From contig WOFQ01000003.1 in the NCBI GenBank assembly GCA_012184525.1, forward strand, positions 1,364,001 to 1,428,000: a stretch of 64,000 nt of DNA, written 5' to 3'. The stretch comes from Xenoacremonium recifei. Taxonomy: Eukaryota; Ascomycota; Sordariomycetes; Hypocreales; Nectriaceae. Made by a program: the position numbers and the translations under genes. Shown in pieces: positions 1 through 11,606 of the stretch (the first letter of the stretch is position 1; the number at the start of each line of letters is the position of its first letter). The notes beneath the pieces were generated by a model. The model did not search any database. It was given only the letters and a program-made list of their open reading frames with translations, and was not told the DNA's origin.

Positions 1-1678
1 GCGAGGAGGAGGAGGAACAGGAGGAAGAGAGGGAGGAAGAAGAGGAGACGAGGAGAAGCTGGGGGGGAGGAGACGATGGGGCAGTGAAGCGATGCTGCAG
101 AACAAGACTGGAACAGGAACCAAAAAGCATGCGAGGCCGGACGGTAGCAGATGTGCTCTCGAGGAGGGCGGGAGAGGAGAGTCGACACGCGAGGAGGGAG
201 GCTGTGGCGCCTGGCGAGCGAGCGAGCGAGCGTTGGATGCGAAAATGATGCCCGGTAGCAGTTGAGGTGCACGAGGTTTGGATCCAGGATGGACGGACGG
301 GGACTTGGAGGTGGACTGTGGTGCCGGTGAGGTGGTGACAGCGGCCAAGACGCTGAGGTGCAGTGGATCGTCCGCTGTAAGGTCGGGTCCAGTAGGGGGA
401 GGAGACCTCAAGAGCAAGAGACGAGAAAGGACCAGACGGGAGGAGGGATGGGCGCCGCGGGTACCTGGTACCTCCTGGGGCGGGCGGCGCGCGTGGTCTT
501 TGGGCTGCGGCCGACGGGTGGTCAGCGCCAATGCCCAAGTACCAGGGAACCTGCAATTTCCAGTCAAGGGCGTGCAGGACAAGGAGCCCGTCTCAGGCTC
601 AGGCTCAGGACGTTATCGTCAATGGCGATTGGACTGCCGCGCCCAGACTGGATTGGGATCTGTACTCTCTGTATTCTGCGCGCAGCCACCCGTTACGGGT
701 CGGTTCCTGGCAACGGACGTTTCCTCACCCACGTTTTTTGGTCTGCTTTGTGGTGTGGCCTTACTAACGGTCATGCATACAAGAATAGAACCACGCAAAC
801 CTTGGGGCTCGACACAAAGGACGAGGCACCGCACCTCGAGTTTCTCAACACCTCGAGAACTTCCCGTCCAGAAATGCCCGCTGCAATGCTCAGGGACGCA
901 CCACGCACGCATGCACGCACGCGCTGGCAGGCAGGCTTACCACCTTAGGGCAGGGCGCTGTCAGCTAAACCGTTGCCAAAAGGTAAAATAATAAACTTGG
1001 CTGTTCCAGGAGGTTAATCTTAGCGTCCGACAGGTCTATCCATACCAGCCAGCCAGCCCTGGATTCCACGCTGATTCCACGCTGGACGGCTAGTGAATGG
1101 TTACTGTATCCATGCCCTGTCCATGCCCGCTGCCCGGGGCGTGTGGGCCGCCTGCAGCGGAGGTTTCCAGTGGAGGCGTCCAGTGGAGGATGGCGCCCAA
1201 AGAGCCTGAGGCGGCTCCACTCCCACCGGCAGCAGAGGGACGGGGAGGCATGAGAGTTTCATTTCTCCGACGGACATCATGATAGTGAAATGATGATAAT
1301 GCCTGCTGGCTAGACTATTTCAATGCTATATGGCGAGCATCTATACTATGAGTAGTGTGGTTTCTGCTATAGGTGCCTCCGCATCACACGCTTCGCGAAT
1401 ATCGGGCCGCTCTTGAGACAAATTTGTTCGCAATAAAATGGATTATCCCGACAGGGAACTTCGGCAGCATCCAGCAAAACAACGGAAACCTGAACCCAAA
1501 CCCCACACTCTCTCCTCCGCCTACCCCTGAACTTGCAACCACATCAACGTCATTCATGTCTCTGTGTGTCTGTCATCAATCTTTTGGGAAGTCCCTCTGC
1601 TGACATCCTTCCTTCCCCGCCTCGCTTGTTGAATACCTTCCCTGCCTACATGCCCATATTTGAGCCTCTCGACGCTCC
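1..1678. other. Intergenic, no gene recognised
   Basis: The first 60 bases or so are almost pure purine (GAGGA-rich), followed by GC-rich sequence. Open frames of up to 237 codons exist here, but they overlap each other on both strands, have no recognisable domain and look like chance frames in GC-rich DNA. The last 300 bases lie just downstream of the stop codon of the DUF2417 gene and probably include its 3' UTR. Confidence 0.6.
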
Positions 1679-3325
1679 TCACGCATCAACCAGCTGCCTC
1701 AGCCGCTTCTCAATCTTCTCCCGGCCCTCGAACGTCCGCCACACCTCGTGCGGTGCGCCGTCGACAATGTCCCACGACTTGAGGTTCTCCGTCAGCGTCG
1801 TCAGATCGCGCTGCTTCCGCTCCCATTTCCCGCTGCTCTTGATCTGCTTCCCTGAGCTAATCACCACCAGCGGCGTGTTCTTGCGCTGAATCTCTCGGCT
1901 GGTCCCCACGTCGCGCTTACTGAACGACCCCGCCACGAGGCTCTCCTGGAGCTTAGCGAAGATGAGCTTCTCGCCTTGCTGCGCCGCGCACCCATAGACG
2001 CGATCTTTGCTGGTACGCCCCCGGAAGATGGCTCCAGGCAGACGGTCCAGCCCCAGCGGAGAGAGGATGCCTCGCAGCCAGTACAGGAAGCCTTGACCGG
2101 GGGCTGCGACTTCGCCGAGCAGGTCCTCGTGCAGCGGATCGATGAGCACCATGCCCTTGACCGCGTGCCCGTGGCGGGACGAGAAGACTCGCGAGTACAG
2201 AGACCCGACTCCCGCGCTCGCCAGAATCCACGGCCCCGTCTCCTCAGCCTTGACTAGTGCTTCGCTCAGAACATCCGTGGCGAAGCCGATTGACAACGGT
2301 GAAGGGGCTGTGTCCGACCAGGCGTACCCAGGTCGGTCGGCGAAGCAATAGCGGGGGAAGGATCCGTTCTTGATACCGTTCTCTGCAAAGTTCCACAGCT
2401 CCTCGACGGGTCGCTCGCCCCCTTCGAAGAGTACAGTAGGCACTTTCTTGCCCGTCTTGGAGTCGGTCTTGTTACCGTGGCAATAGACGTGGATGCGATA
2501 CTTGTGGTCATCAACCCAGTGCATCTTTCCGGGGGCGCCATAGTTGGCATCGAGGGCTCGGAGGATGATGGTCAGTGTGATAAGGATGAGTGCCACGGAC
2601 ATGATGGCGTATGCGACGGTCTGGATCATGACCTCGCTCCATTCAAACAGCGTCCGTCGAGTCTCAGCCCGACCTGTCAGCCGCTCTTCCTCTTCCCGTT
2701 TGCCCCATTTCACTGCCCGGTCCGACAACAGAGTCCACAAACTCATGAGCAATGCCCAAATAACACTGACGGTGCCAACCCAGCCTTCTTCGTATCGGGT
2801 TTGTTGAACGGCTAGGATGAGGACCATGTCCAGGACGAGGATCGCCTAGCTTTGTTAGCTCTCCTACACGCATTGATGTTACCAGCAGGGACTCACAGCC
2901 ATGAAGATCGCCAACACCCGGTTTGACTTAGATGGTGCTCCGAAGAAGACCAACAAGAATAGCATGTCCGCCAGGGTCAAGCTCGCGTAGCTAAAGGACA
3001 AGAAACCGCTGCCCCTGGTATGGAAACCTGGTGGCGTCGCAAATGCCGAGATCAACAACAATAGCCACCAAATAAAGGTAACAAGGGTAAAGAGGATGGT
3101 AAGGTATCTCAAGACGCGGATGCTCCATAAGTTGTACGGAGAGACAGCCGGGTCGTCTGGTGTAAGAAGCGGCCTATCTCTACGATCCGAGTCGACACGG
3201 TTGGGCAACAGTCGAGTGTGCTCATCGGGAGGCGCCTGTTCAGCGTCATCTTCGTGGCCATTTTGCTGCTGGTTGTCGCTCGGATGGCCATTGTGGTCAT
3301 CGCCGTTCTTGGAGAAGAGCGGCAT
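1679..3325 (-). CDS. DUF2417 membrane protein with alpha/beta-hydrolase domain
   Basis: Two exons, 3325-2897 and 2845-1679, give 531 aa; the 51-bp intron has a GTGAGT donor and CTAG acceptor. I chose the ATG at 3325 because the frame upstream of it does not look coding. The first 75 residues are polar and acidic. Hydrophobic segments follow: two or three in the N-terminal exon, more at the start of exon 2 and around residue 220. This is the DUF2417 arrangement of fungal 'mitochondrial integral membrane' proteins. The C-terminal half is an alpha/beta hydrolase: the nucleophile elbow reads ASAGVGS instead of the usual GHSxG, with a downstream acid in VLIDP and a histidine in GAPHEV. Substrate and true location are unknown. 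Family assignment is firm; enzymatic activity is inferred. Confidence 0.88.
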
Positions 3326-4160
3326 CTTGGGCCCGAGAACTCTCGCCGCCCGTGTTCCGTTGTCTTGGTCGTCGGCCGTGGTCGTGACTTGTAGGTGACA
3401 GTGACAGATATTTCTGACTCCCGTCTGCAATTGATGTTGCGGAAATTAGAATCCCTTTCACGAAAAGACCATGTTAAGAACAAAACCCTCGTCCGCTTCC
3501 AAACCGCGTTCCATCACGTTGATTTAATGCATCGTTCATTAGCAGGCCGAGAGTTCGAGTAGAATACGTCATCTCGATCACCAATGCGGGTGCCGATCAC
3601 GATGGCCGCACGCCATTGGCCGGCGAGCTAAGCTCTCCCAAGCTTTCGGTGTTCAGTTCACCACGATCCTTGATCAGATGGCCACGGACAGCCACTAAGA
3701 AAAGAAAGCTTAATCCATTCTGCGGAGATGGAGGAAAACTTCCGGTGCTTCACTTTTGCAAACGGCAATGCTTGGCGATTATGTAAGTGGATATCGAGAC
3801 TGAAACATCTCTCAATAATATGATGATCCGTGGAGCATCATGAACGACTGCACATGCCGAGATGCAGAGTTTCAATCTTGGATTGTTAGAGAGCGTAAAA
3901 TACCCAGTTGTACGACTTATACATCCTACATTAAGTCGTGGCCTGACGGCGGTGCATCGTACCATGCGATGTATATTATCAGAGATTTGCAACAATTTTG
4001 AAGAAGTGCCTGGGCTTCTTATGTCTAGATTTACAAGTAGTTGGGTTATACAGTGTTGTACAATACATTTCGTCGTTATATCCACAAAGTCGTACATCGG
4101 CCGTGGATGGGATTCTTTCAGCCATCCAACAGCACCGCCAGTCTCGCCAGCTCAGCATTG
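3326..4160. other. Intergenic, AT-richer spacer
   Basis: Upstream region of the DUF2417 gene and downstream region of the MIX23 gene. The part from about 3750 to 4100 is more AT-rich than its surroundings and carries opposed open frames of about 110 codons on both strands. None resembles a known protein. Confidence 0.5.
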
Positions 4161-4821
4161 TCAGCTCGACGATGTCTTGGAAGCCTGTGCTTGCGCTTGA
4201 ATCTTCTGCCAGCCACTGACAGCCTCCTCCCACGTATCCGTATCGTCACCGCACCGCTCCTTGACCAGCTGCCACGTGCGATGTCGTACGATGCTTTCCA
4301 CCGTCCTCTCTTGCCTCACCAGCGCAGCCAAGGCCTCGGTCCGCGCCTCACGGGGGAAGAACCTCCCCGAATAAGGATCTAGACGCTCATCTACCACGCG
4401 GTCGCGGTCGCGCTGGTTCTCCATCTCGCGCAGCGTCCGCTCCGGGTCGTCCGGGTCAGGGCTTGCGGCCACGAGCGCGCAGTAGTTGAGCACCTCGGTG
4501 CGGGCCTGCCATGACGGGAACAGCACGCCGTCCTTGAAGGTGCGGCACGCGCTGGTGGGTATTTGGCGAGAAGCCGGGCGCGGGGTGCGTTGGGAGGTCG
4601 ACGAGGGGTCGAAGCCGGAGCGGGAGGGCGTCACGAGTGCATTGAGGTTCTGGGCGATGGAGTCGTCGATGGTCGAGCGGGAGAGGCGGAGGAAGTCTGT
4701 AGAAAGCACCGGTCAGAATAGCCCTGTGCTGGCAGGCATGATGTCCAAACTTACCTCGAACGGTGCCGTTGGAGAAGCAGAAGTGCGGCGAGAGTTGAGG
4801 CGGCGCCGAGGGCTGGGTCAT
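4161..4821 (-). CDS. MIX23: MIX23 / caffeine-induced death protein 2 (Cid2) family
   Basis: Exons 4821-4755 and 4696-4161 encode 200 aa. The 58-bp intron has a GTAAGT donor and CTACAG acceptor, and the junction codon (g|ac) restores the family block DFLRLSRSTIDDSI. This block, the paired cysteines C73 and C95 and the C-terminal RTWQLVKERC segment match human MIX23 (CCDC58) and fission yeast Cid2. Yeast Mix23 is a mitochondrial intermembrane-space protein imported through the Mia40 disulfide relay that supports matrix protein import; that role is taken from the family. Four cysteines are present (C15, C73, C95, C171). The acidic, arginine-rich stretch at about 101-135 is longer than in the animal protein. 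It is divergent to the ankyrin gene, with 1.25 kb between starts. Confidence 0.85.
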
Positions 4822-6070
4822 GGTCTCCGAGGGTGGCTGTTGGGAGCTCCGGGCTGGGGCATCCGCGGCCGAGCTGTTCCAGAGTAGTCGAGCCAGATTG
4901 GGCGGGCTGATGCAGGCGGTGCGGTGTGATTATGCCAGGAAGAGCGAGCCAATGCTCTGTGGGAGTGCGACGGTGGTGGTCGGGTCTGGTGTTGGATAGG
5001 AAGCCTCGATGACGCAGAGCTCCAGGCCGCCAGCCCGGGCGTCAGCGGCGGCTTTCCGCTGGGATTTTAGGCCGGATGAAATGTGCCTCCGAGCCGTGGG
5101 CCGGGAGTGGTCCGGAAGGAGGGCCGGGAGACTGCAGGTGCTTCCCCGGAGGCCCGGATCCTGCGACAAATGGAGGAAGGCACTGACGGACTCGTCACTT
5201 TCAAGCGTCGAGCTATTCCCTTCACAAACACCTTCATCACAGTGTCCTGCACGTCACGGCGTGTCACATCACATCACATCGACAGAAGCTAGCGGCCGGT
5301 ATCCAGAGGATTCGATTCGCCGCGCGTGTCGGGAGCGGATGGGGAGGATCAACCCGGTGCGAGGTTTCACCACCGAAACCCAGCAGCCACCGGAGCAGAT
5401 CAAGGCTCTTCTTCCCCAACAAGCTCTCTAGCTGCCGTCCATCATGGGGATGGTCCATTTTGAGGAAGACTCGCTCAAGGCCAAATGCGCTGCTGTGAGA
5501 GGCTCCATCGCTCTCCTTCAGTCGTCTTCCCTCAACCCGCACGCTGATGTTGACGCCAGCGTCACAGCTCGACTCGATTCGCAGCCTTCGAGGCCGTTTT
5601 AGCTGATCAGGACCCTAACTCTCGGCTCGAGCAGAAACCGTTTTGCTGGACTGGCAGAGCTGAGTGGCCGTCGCAGGCGCTAGACGCGCTAGAGAGTGAC
5701 CAGGATGCCAGGGTCTTCCCACGGCCGACGCTAATGATGATGGACCAGGGAATCAGTTGGTCGGGCTGAAGAGGCCAGCCAGCCAGCCTGCCTGACGGTG
5801 ATGTCGACTCTTTTCTCGCGGGCTTGCGAATCCTATGAAATTGTCGCAAAGCTTCGCATGAGGGGAGCGCGCCCTTTGACTCCTCTCCTGTGCTGAGTCT
5901 TTGCTTTGGCTGTCTGTCTCTCAACGTCTGACCATGTAGCCGTGTCTCGAACATTGCACATCATCATCACACGATAGCGTCACGACTCGCTGGCCTTTCA
6001 CTCAGCCGGCTATTACCTCGTTCTTCCCGCCTCGCATTCAGCATCTTTCTACATCTCTCAAATTGTTGCA
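4822..6070. other. Divergent intergenic region, MIX23 / ankyrin gene
   Basis: 1.25 kb between two divergent start codons. Open frames of 70-140 codons lie on both strands without recognisable domains. The last 100 bases before 6071 are CT-rich, as expected of a fungal 5' leader. Nothing else is identified. Confidence 0.5.
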
Positions 6071-8431
6071 ATGGAGCTTCTTCACGGGCGAATAGTTCAG
6101 GAGACGCTGGAGGACCTGATCCTGACTTGCGACCAGGTCTCTAGCGACTGCATGAACCTCGCCAATAAACTCAACACAGCGCCCGTCACGTTATCATCTC
6201 TCGCCAAGGAGAGCGGCGCGGTCACCGATGCGCTGAGTCGCTTGTTCGAGCTGAGTCTGAGAGGTGATTTCGAGGCTGATCTCGAGAGTGCGCGCGCAAG
6301 CAACAACGAATACGTCTACACGGTCGCCCGAGACATCCATGAGTTAAAGGCCGCGCTCAAGCGGATCAAGGGGCCAGATCGAGACAGTGGCATTGAAATC
6401 GCCGAACCAACTCTAATCATCATCTGGAATGAGCCCATTCTGAAGGAGATATTAAAACGGCTACGCACTCATCAAGCATCGCTACATACGCTTCTCAACA
6501 CAACTGCTCTGTATGTCTTGCTCAAATAAATTGTCCTATACGCATCGCTAATAATAATTAGGTCGGAATACGAACTTGAGGATGAGTCTACAGACAGACA
6601 CCGGGTGATAGAGCCCGACGTCAGTGTCGATGAAGCATTGCGGAAGCTCGGCCGACGTCTGACCTTGCCTGACCAACGAATCTTTGTCTTGCCTAGGGTT
6701 AGTGACTCGGCAGAGATCCAACTGCTTCTCGATACGCTGGTGCCAACTCCTGGCGCGATCTACAAGCGAAGTACGGAACTTGCTCAAGACCTACACTATG
6801 CGATTGACAGGGGCGACGAGGATGTCGTGTTCCAGCTCCTGCTCGACAGGGTTGACCCGAATATTACCTTGCCTGGTTCAATGGTCTCACCTTTGCATCG
6901 AGCGTTCGATAAACAGAACCTCTTACTAGCAGCTTGTTTAGCAGTCGCAGGGGCAGACGTGGACGAGCCTACAAACGACGGAGAAACAGCGCTCATAAGA
7001 GGCATCAAGTGCGGCTTCTCAGAGCAGTTTGCTACCCTTGTGGTGCATCTTGGTTCCCGTGTCGACGCGGTCGATAACGAAGGCCGGACAGCCCTCCATC
7101 ACGCTGCCGCATCCAATGTTATCGAAGATGAGACTCTCCCGGTGCTCATCGATGCAGGTGCCAACCTCGACATCGTCGACTATAAGGGCCAGACGGCTCT
7201 TCATGTAGCAATCCAACATGAGCGGTGGAATGCCGCCTCGAAACTTGTTCAAGCCGGTGCAGAACTAGACGTACGGTTACCAGACGGCAGGACAGCACTT
7301 CATCTGGCAATATCGATGCGCAACCAAGAGTTCACGCAAGTACTCATATCGAAAGGGGCGAACATCAACCGGGTGCTTCGCGAACATACGCCTCTCACCA
7401 TGGCCATTAACTCACGATGCACGCCCATCACTGCCATTCTAATCGACAGTGGTGCCGACCCAAACCTCGCCAGCCGTAACGGCAACACTCCCTTGCTCGC
7501 AGCAGCATCTACGGGCCACGAGGAAACGGTGCGGTATCTGTTGGCAAATGGCGCGGACATCTCAGCAACCAAGTCTCAATCCGGGTACACGGCGATGCAC
7601 ATGGCAGCCCATAAGGACAGGCCGCATATTCTTCGCCTCCTCTCTCTAGCAGGAGCAGCAATCGATCCCCTGGATAACGCGGGCGAAACGCCGCTTCTCA
7701 TTGCTGCAAAGCTTGGCAATGCCGAGAGCGCTCTCCGGTTGATCAAGCTTGGAGCAGACACAGATCGAGTAGGGCCGGGCGATATGAGCGTCCTCGCCCA
7801 CGCGGTCAAGGCTGGGAATCTCGAGCTCGTCAACGTTCTCCTGGCTAAAGGAGCAGGTCAGCAACCTTTGACAAGGCCGTCATCGGCCAGTGGCGAGGAC
7901 TACGTGGTTCCGGAACCTCACACGACGCCCATCCATCTGGCAGCGCAGCACGGGCATGATGCGATCCTCTTGCGTCTTGTCTCTTGTGGCGCTCCGTTAG
8001 AGAGCACCATATTTCCCGGCCGGACACCACTCTTTGTTGCAGCGGCCAACGGACACCTCTCGACGGTCCAACTGCTGCTCCGCCTAGGTGCTCAAGTTGA
8101 GGCGCGTACCACACACGGCGACAGTCTCCTATTCGTGGCGTCTTCGAGCCAGGCCGTCATGAGATTCCTGGTCCAGTGCGGCATCGATGTCAACCACCGC
8201 AACGACAAGGGCGCTACAGCCTTACATTATGCGGCCGTGAGAGGTCATCTTGGGGCAGTCAAGGTATTGCTTGAAAAAGGGGCACGGCAGTTCCATGCCA
8301 ACGCGGTGTGGGATAGCTGGGAAGAGAGGGACGTTGGTGGTGCTTATCGACAAGGGACTCCAGCAGGAGTGGCAATGCAAAGGGGGTTTGATAAGGTTGC
8401 GGATGTGATTGAGGGTTGGAAGTATTCGTGA
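6071..8431 (+). CDS. Ankyrin-repeat protein with helical N-terminal domain
   Basis: Exons 6071-6510 and 6562-8431 encode 769 aa; the 51-bp intron has a GTATGT donor and TTAG acceptor. Residues 1-105 are predicted helical and resemble the N-terminal domains found on fungal NLR-like and ankyrin proteins (conserved cysteines and the NTAPVTLSSL segment), but I cannot name the family. Residues about 223-750 hold about 15 ankyrin repeats, recognised by units such as GRTALHHAA, GQTALHVAI and GATALHYAAVRGH, each followed by a helix and a GA[DN] turn. No NACHT, kinase or other enzymatic domain is visible, so the protein is probably a binding or scaffold protein. It could belong to the fungal heterokaryon-incompatibility or immunity repertoire, but the sequence does not show this. 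Confidence 0.85.
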
Positions 8432-9565
8432 TGTAGGATGGTTTTGGGTATTATAGGGGTATTTTGGCCGGGCTGGGTTTGCTGGGCATGGTGTTGAGGT
8501 GGATGGACGGGACGGGACGGAACGGGACAGCTTATGACTGAACGACTGACTGACGGACTGATGGATTGACCGAGTTACAAAACGGATGTTTTAAGATTAG
8601 TGTGCTTCATTTTGGTAGAGCTCATGAGTTGTAATTACGCTGGCAATAAAAGCACTTCAGGACTGGACATGGCTGTAGTGGTCGGATTTCATGAGTGATC
8701 TCCGGGATCCGAGTACGAAATTCTGGTCCATGATTCCTCCATGGAAAGGGGGGTGTGGATCATGACGTAGCTCCGTTGGGGGCAAGCGCAGAACTGCCCT
8801 TTTCTGACTTGACAGATCTGGTTGACATCATTCGCGTGCAAGCGAGTTAACCAGAGGCGCTGTCAAGGCAGCATGAGGGTTCTGTGAAATGGATGAAGAT
8901 GTGATCAAGGACAAGAAATGAAAAGAGAAAAACTCTGATGAAAAAGCAATCGATCAAGGAGCCATAGAGGTCATCAATAGGGCTGGTTTGGGATCCACCA
9001 ACCAGGCCAGCTCTGTGTTCGGTATGCTGTCGCGTGGGAGCAGAACAAGACGGAGCGGACTGGACTGCGAGTGACGTTTATTAATTGCCTGCCAACAGGC
9101 GAATGGGAGCCCGGACTGTGTCGAGGGCGCTATAACGGCCGCCTCAGCCACAGCCACCTTCCCGTCGCCGACTCGAGGGAGCTCGCTCGTCGAATAGTTA
9201 ACCTTTCCCAACTCTACACCTCCCAACCTCTTTAACCGCCGCCACCTTTTGCAACTATCACGACGTCTCCCACTCCTCACGATTAGACTCACAACGAGCC
9301 TCCGACCTCGATTCTCATATATTACAGACCGCCAGGGCGCTACAGCAGTCGTACGGCGTATTGACTTACTATAGTCCAGTCCCCTACCTGTGCCTGGTTC
9401 CCTTACTTGTACCTTCCCAGCAGAAGCCCCGCAATCGGACCCCTCCCGCATCCCCATCGCAATCGCATCGCAACCCCATCGCATTCGCATTGCAACCTCG
9501 TCTCTCCTAAAACCCGTTCTCTCAACGCCGACTTTGCACCTGCAACTCCTTCGCTATCCGCAAGC
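8432..9565. other. Intergenic with simple repeats and CT-rich leader
   Basis: Just after the ankyrin gene, 8500-8575 contains short tandem motifs (GGGAC-type, then GACTGA-type). From about 9170 to 9560 the plus strand is strongly CT-rich, typical of a long 5' untranslated leader of the oxysterol-binding protein gene that starts at 9566. Confidence 0.5.
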
Positions 9566-10970
9566 ATGTCGTCTTCAGGAGCAGTCACGCCGGCGCAAGC
9601 CAACAGCAGCAGCTGGACGGCTTTCCTCAAGGTACAGTCGCCTGTCTTTTTCCCCAGCCTTGGCCTCGTGCTCCTCCCGCCATGGATGTGGCATGGCCTG
9701 TATATCCGAATCGTTGGCTTGGCCGCAACTACACAAACAGCTTTGTTACAGCCTTGCAGTCTCATCGCTTGCTAACGTCTCTGCTCTGCAGTCCATCGCT
9801 TCCTTCAACGGTGACCTCTCCTCCCTGACCGCTCCGCCCTTCATCCTCTCCTCGCAGTCCCTCACCGAATTCTCTGCGTACTGGGCCACCCACCCACCAG
9901 TTCTCACGGCGCCTGCCGCGGAGGCCGACCCGGCAAAGCGCATGATGCTCGTCCTCAAGTGGTTCCTGTCGACACTCAAGCACCAGTACGCCAGCCGCAG
10001 CGAGCAGTTCGGCAACGAGAAGAAGCCCCTAAACCCATTCCTCGGCGAGCTCTTCCTGGGCACCTGGTCCGACGAGGCGGGCACCACCACGCTCGTCTCC
10101 GAGCAGGTTAGCCACCACCCGCCCGCGACGGCCTACTGCATCCGCAACGACAAGACGGGCGTCGAGCTCGAGGGCTACAACGCCCAGAAGGCCACCTTCA
10201 AGAGCACCATCATTGTCAAGCAGATTGGCCATGCCGTCCTGCGCATACCGCTTCCCGACGGCAGCCTTGACTCGTACCTCATCACCTTGCCGGGGCTGCA
10301 CATCGAGGGCCTCATCTTCGGCTCCCCCTTCGTCGAGCTCGACGGCACCAGCTACATCACAAGCACCAGCGGCTTCACTGCCAAGGTCGACTACAGCGGC
10401 AAGGGCTGGCTCTCAGGCAAGAAGAACACCGTCATCGGCACCGTCACCCCCACTGGCAAGGACAAGGAGGTTCTCTACAACGTGACCGGCCAGTGGAACA
10501 AGACATTCGAGGTCTACGAGGGCCCCGCGAAGACCAATTCCAGCAAGACGCTCGTCAGCACCTACGACGCCGTGGCCACTCCCCAGACCAGCCTGGACAT
10601 TGCACCCCTGGATAAGCAGCACCCGCTCGAGTCGCGCCGCGCCTGGGCCCGCGTCGCCGAGGCGATTGCCAAGGGCGACATGGACGCCACGGGTATCGAG
10701 AAGGGCAAGATCGAGCAAGCGCAGCGCAACATGCGCACACGCGAACGCGAGGAAAACCGCGCCTGGGAACGCCAGTACTTCACCGCGGCAGAGGGCAGCG
10801 ACGCCGTGCTCGAGCAGCTAGGCCGCGTAGTTGGCGTTCCCCTCGACGGCGACGCCGACAAGACCGGCGGCCTATGGCGCTTCGACAAGGCCAAGGCTGA
10901 AAAGCAGCGCAGACTGGCGCTTGGCCCCGAGGACATCGAGCGCATGGAAAAGGAGCTGCTCGGACGATAG
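9566..10970 (+). CDS. KES1: Oxysterol-binding protein, Kes1/Osh4 type
   Basis: Exons 9566-9631 and 9792-10970 encode 414 aa; the 160-bp intron (GTACAG donor, TGCAG acceptor) joins WTAFLK to SIASFNGDLSS. The protein is a stand-alone OSBP-related lipid-binding domain without PH domain or ankyrin repeats, as in yeast Kes1/Osh4 (434 aa). The family fingerprint EQVSHHPP lies at about residues 126-133; its histidines contact PI4P. The N-terminal lid and the NPFLGE motif are also present. Family knowledge: Osh4 exchanges ergosterol for PI4P between ER and trans-Golgi. The C-terminal 80 residues are a charged helix (RTREREENRAWERQYF) typical of the family. The frame is open upstream of 9566, but that stretch is CT-rich leader, so 9566 is preferred. 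Confidence 0.93.
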
Positions 10971-11606
10971 GTTCGGCTAGAGCAGACGCAGTTCGTGGAG
11001 AGGAAAAAGCGGCGGACGTGAAGGCAACAAAAAATGGGATGGGATGGGACTGGGACTGGGATAGCGCGTATTTCAAAGACAGCCAGGGTTTTCTAGTTGA
11101 CTCGTTATGATGCATGCACTATGAGAAATGCTTGCGTTAGAAGATTCATGAGTGGCAGGGGCGGGGGGAGAGGATGAAGGTGGCAGAGTCAACGCTGTAT
11201 TTATAGTCAATAGTAACTTGATGTGACATGTCTTGATCGAAGCCATGAATGTTTTCTAGATGTAACCTTGGAGTCAGATATCCAAGATGGAAGATTGACT
11301 GGGCTTGTGTATGGGCAATGTATTACGAGAAGGATCTCTCCTAGACACACGGAAGGAACGGTGCATCACTTTGACTCTTTTTTTGTTATTTTACTTCTTG
11401 TATCATCTCCCTAACTCCCACTCAAACTGGGGTACTGCAAAACTCCGATAGGCGGGGAAACAAGCCCTCCCTCAATATCCCAACCCCTTTTCCCGCTCGA
11501 GGGCAGTGAATCACCTCCGCCTCGAGACACACTTTTCAGAAATATCTCATAGGCCGCCAGTTTGCGGCCGCCGTAGAAGCCGATCCTGTGGTGGTAGGTA
11601 AGGTGT
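10971..11606. other. Convergent intergenic region
   Basis: Spacer between the convergent KES1-like and aldolase genes. It contains short GGGAT/GGGAC repeats at about 11036-11060 just downstream of the KES1-like stop and T-rich sequence near 11375-11400. It probably holds both 3' UTRs; no gene is seen. Confidence 0.5.

Noticed and set aside
278..991. 237-codon frame near the left edge
   Set aside because: Overlapped by other frames on both strands in GC-rich DNA; no domain and no clear leader.
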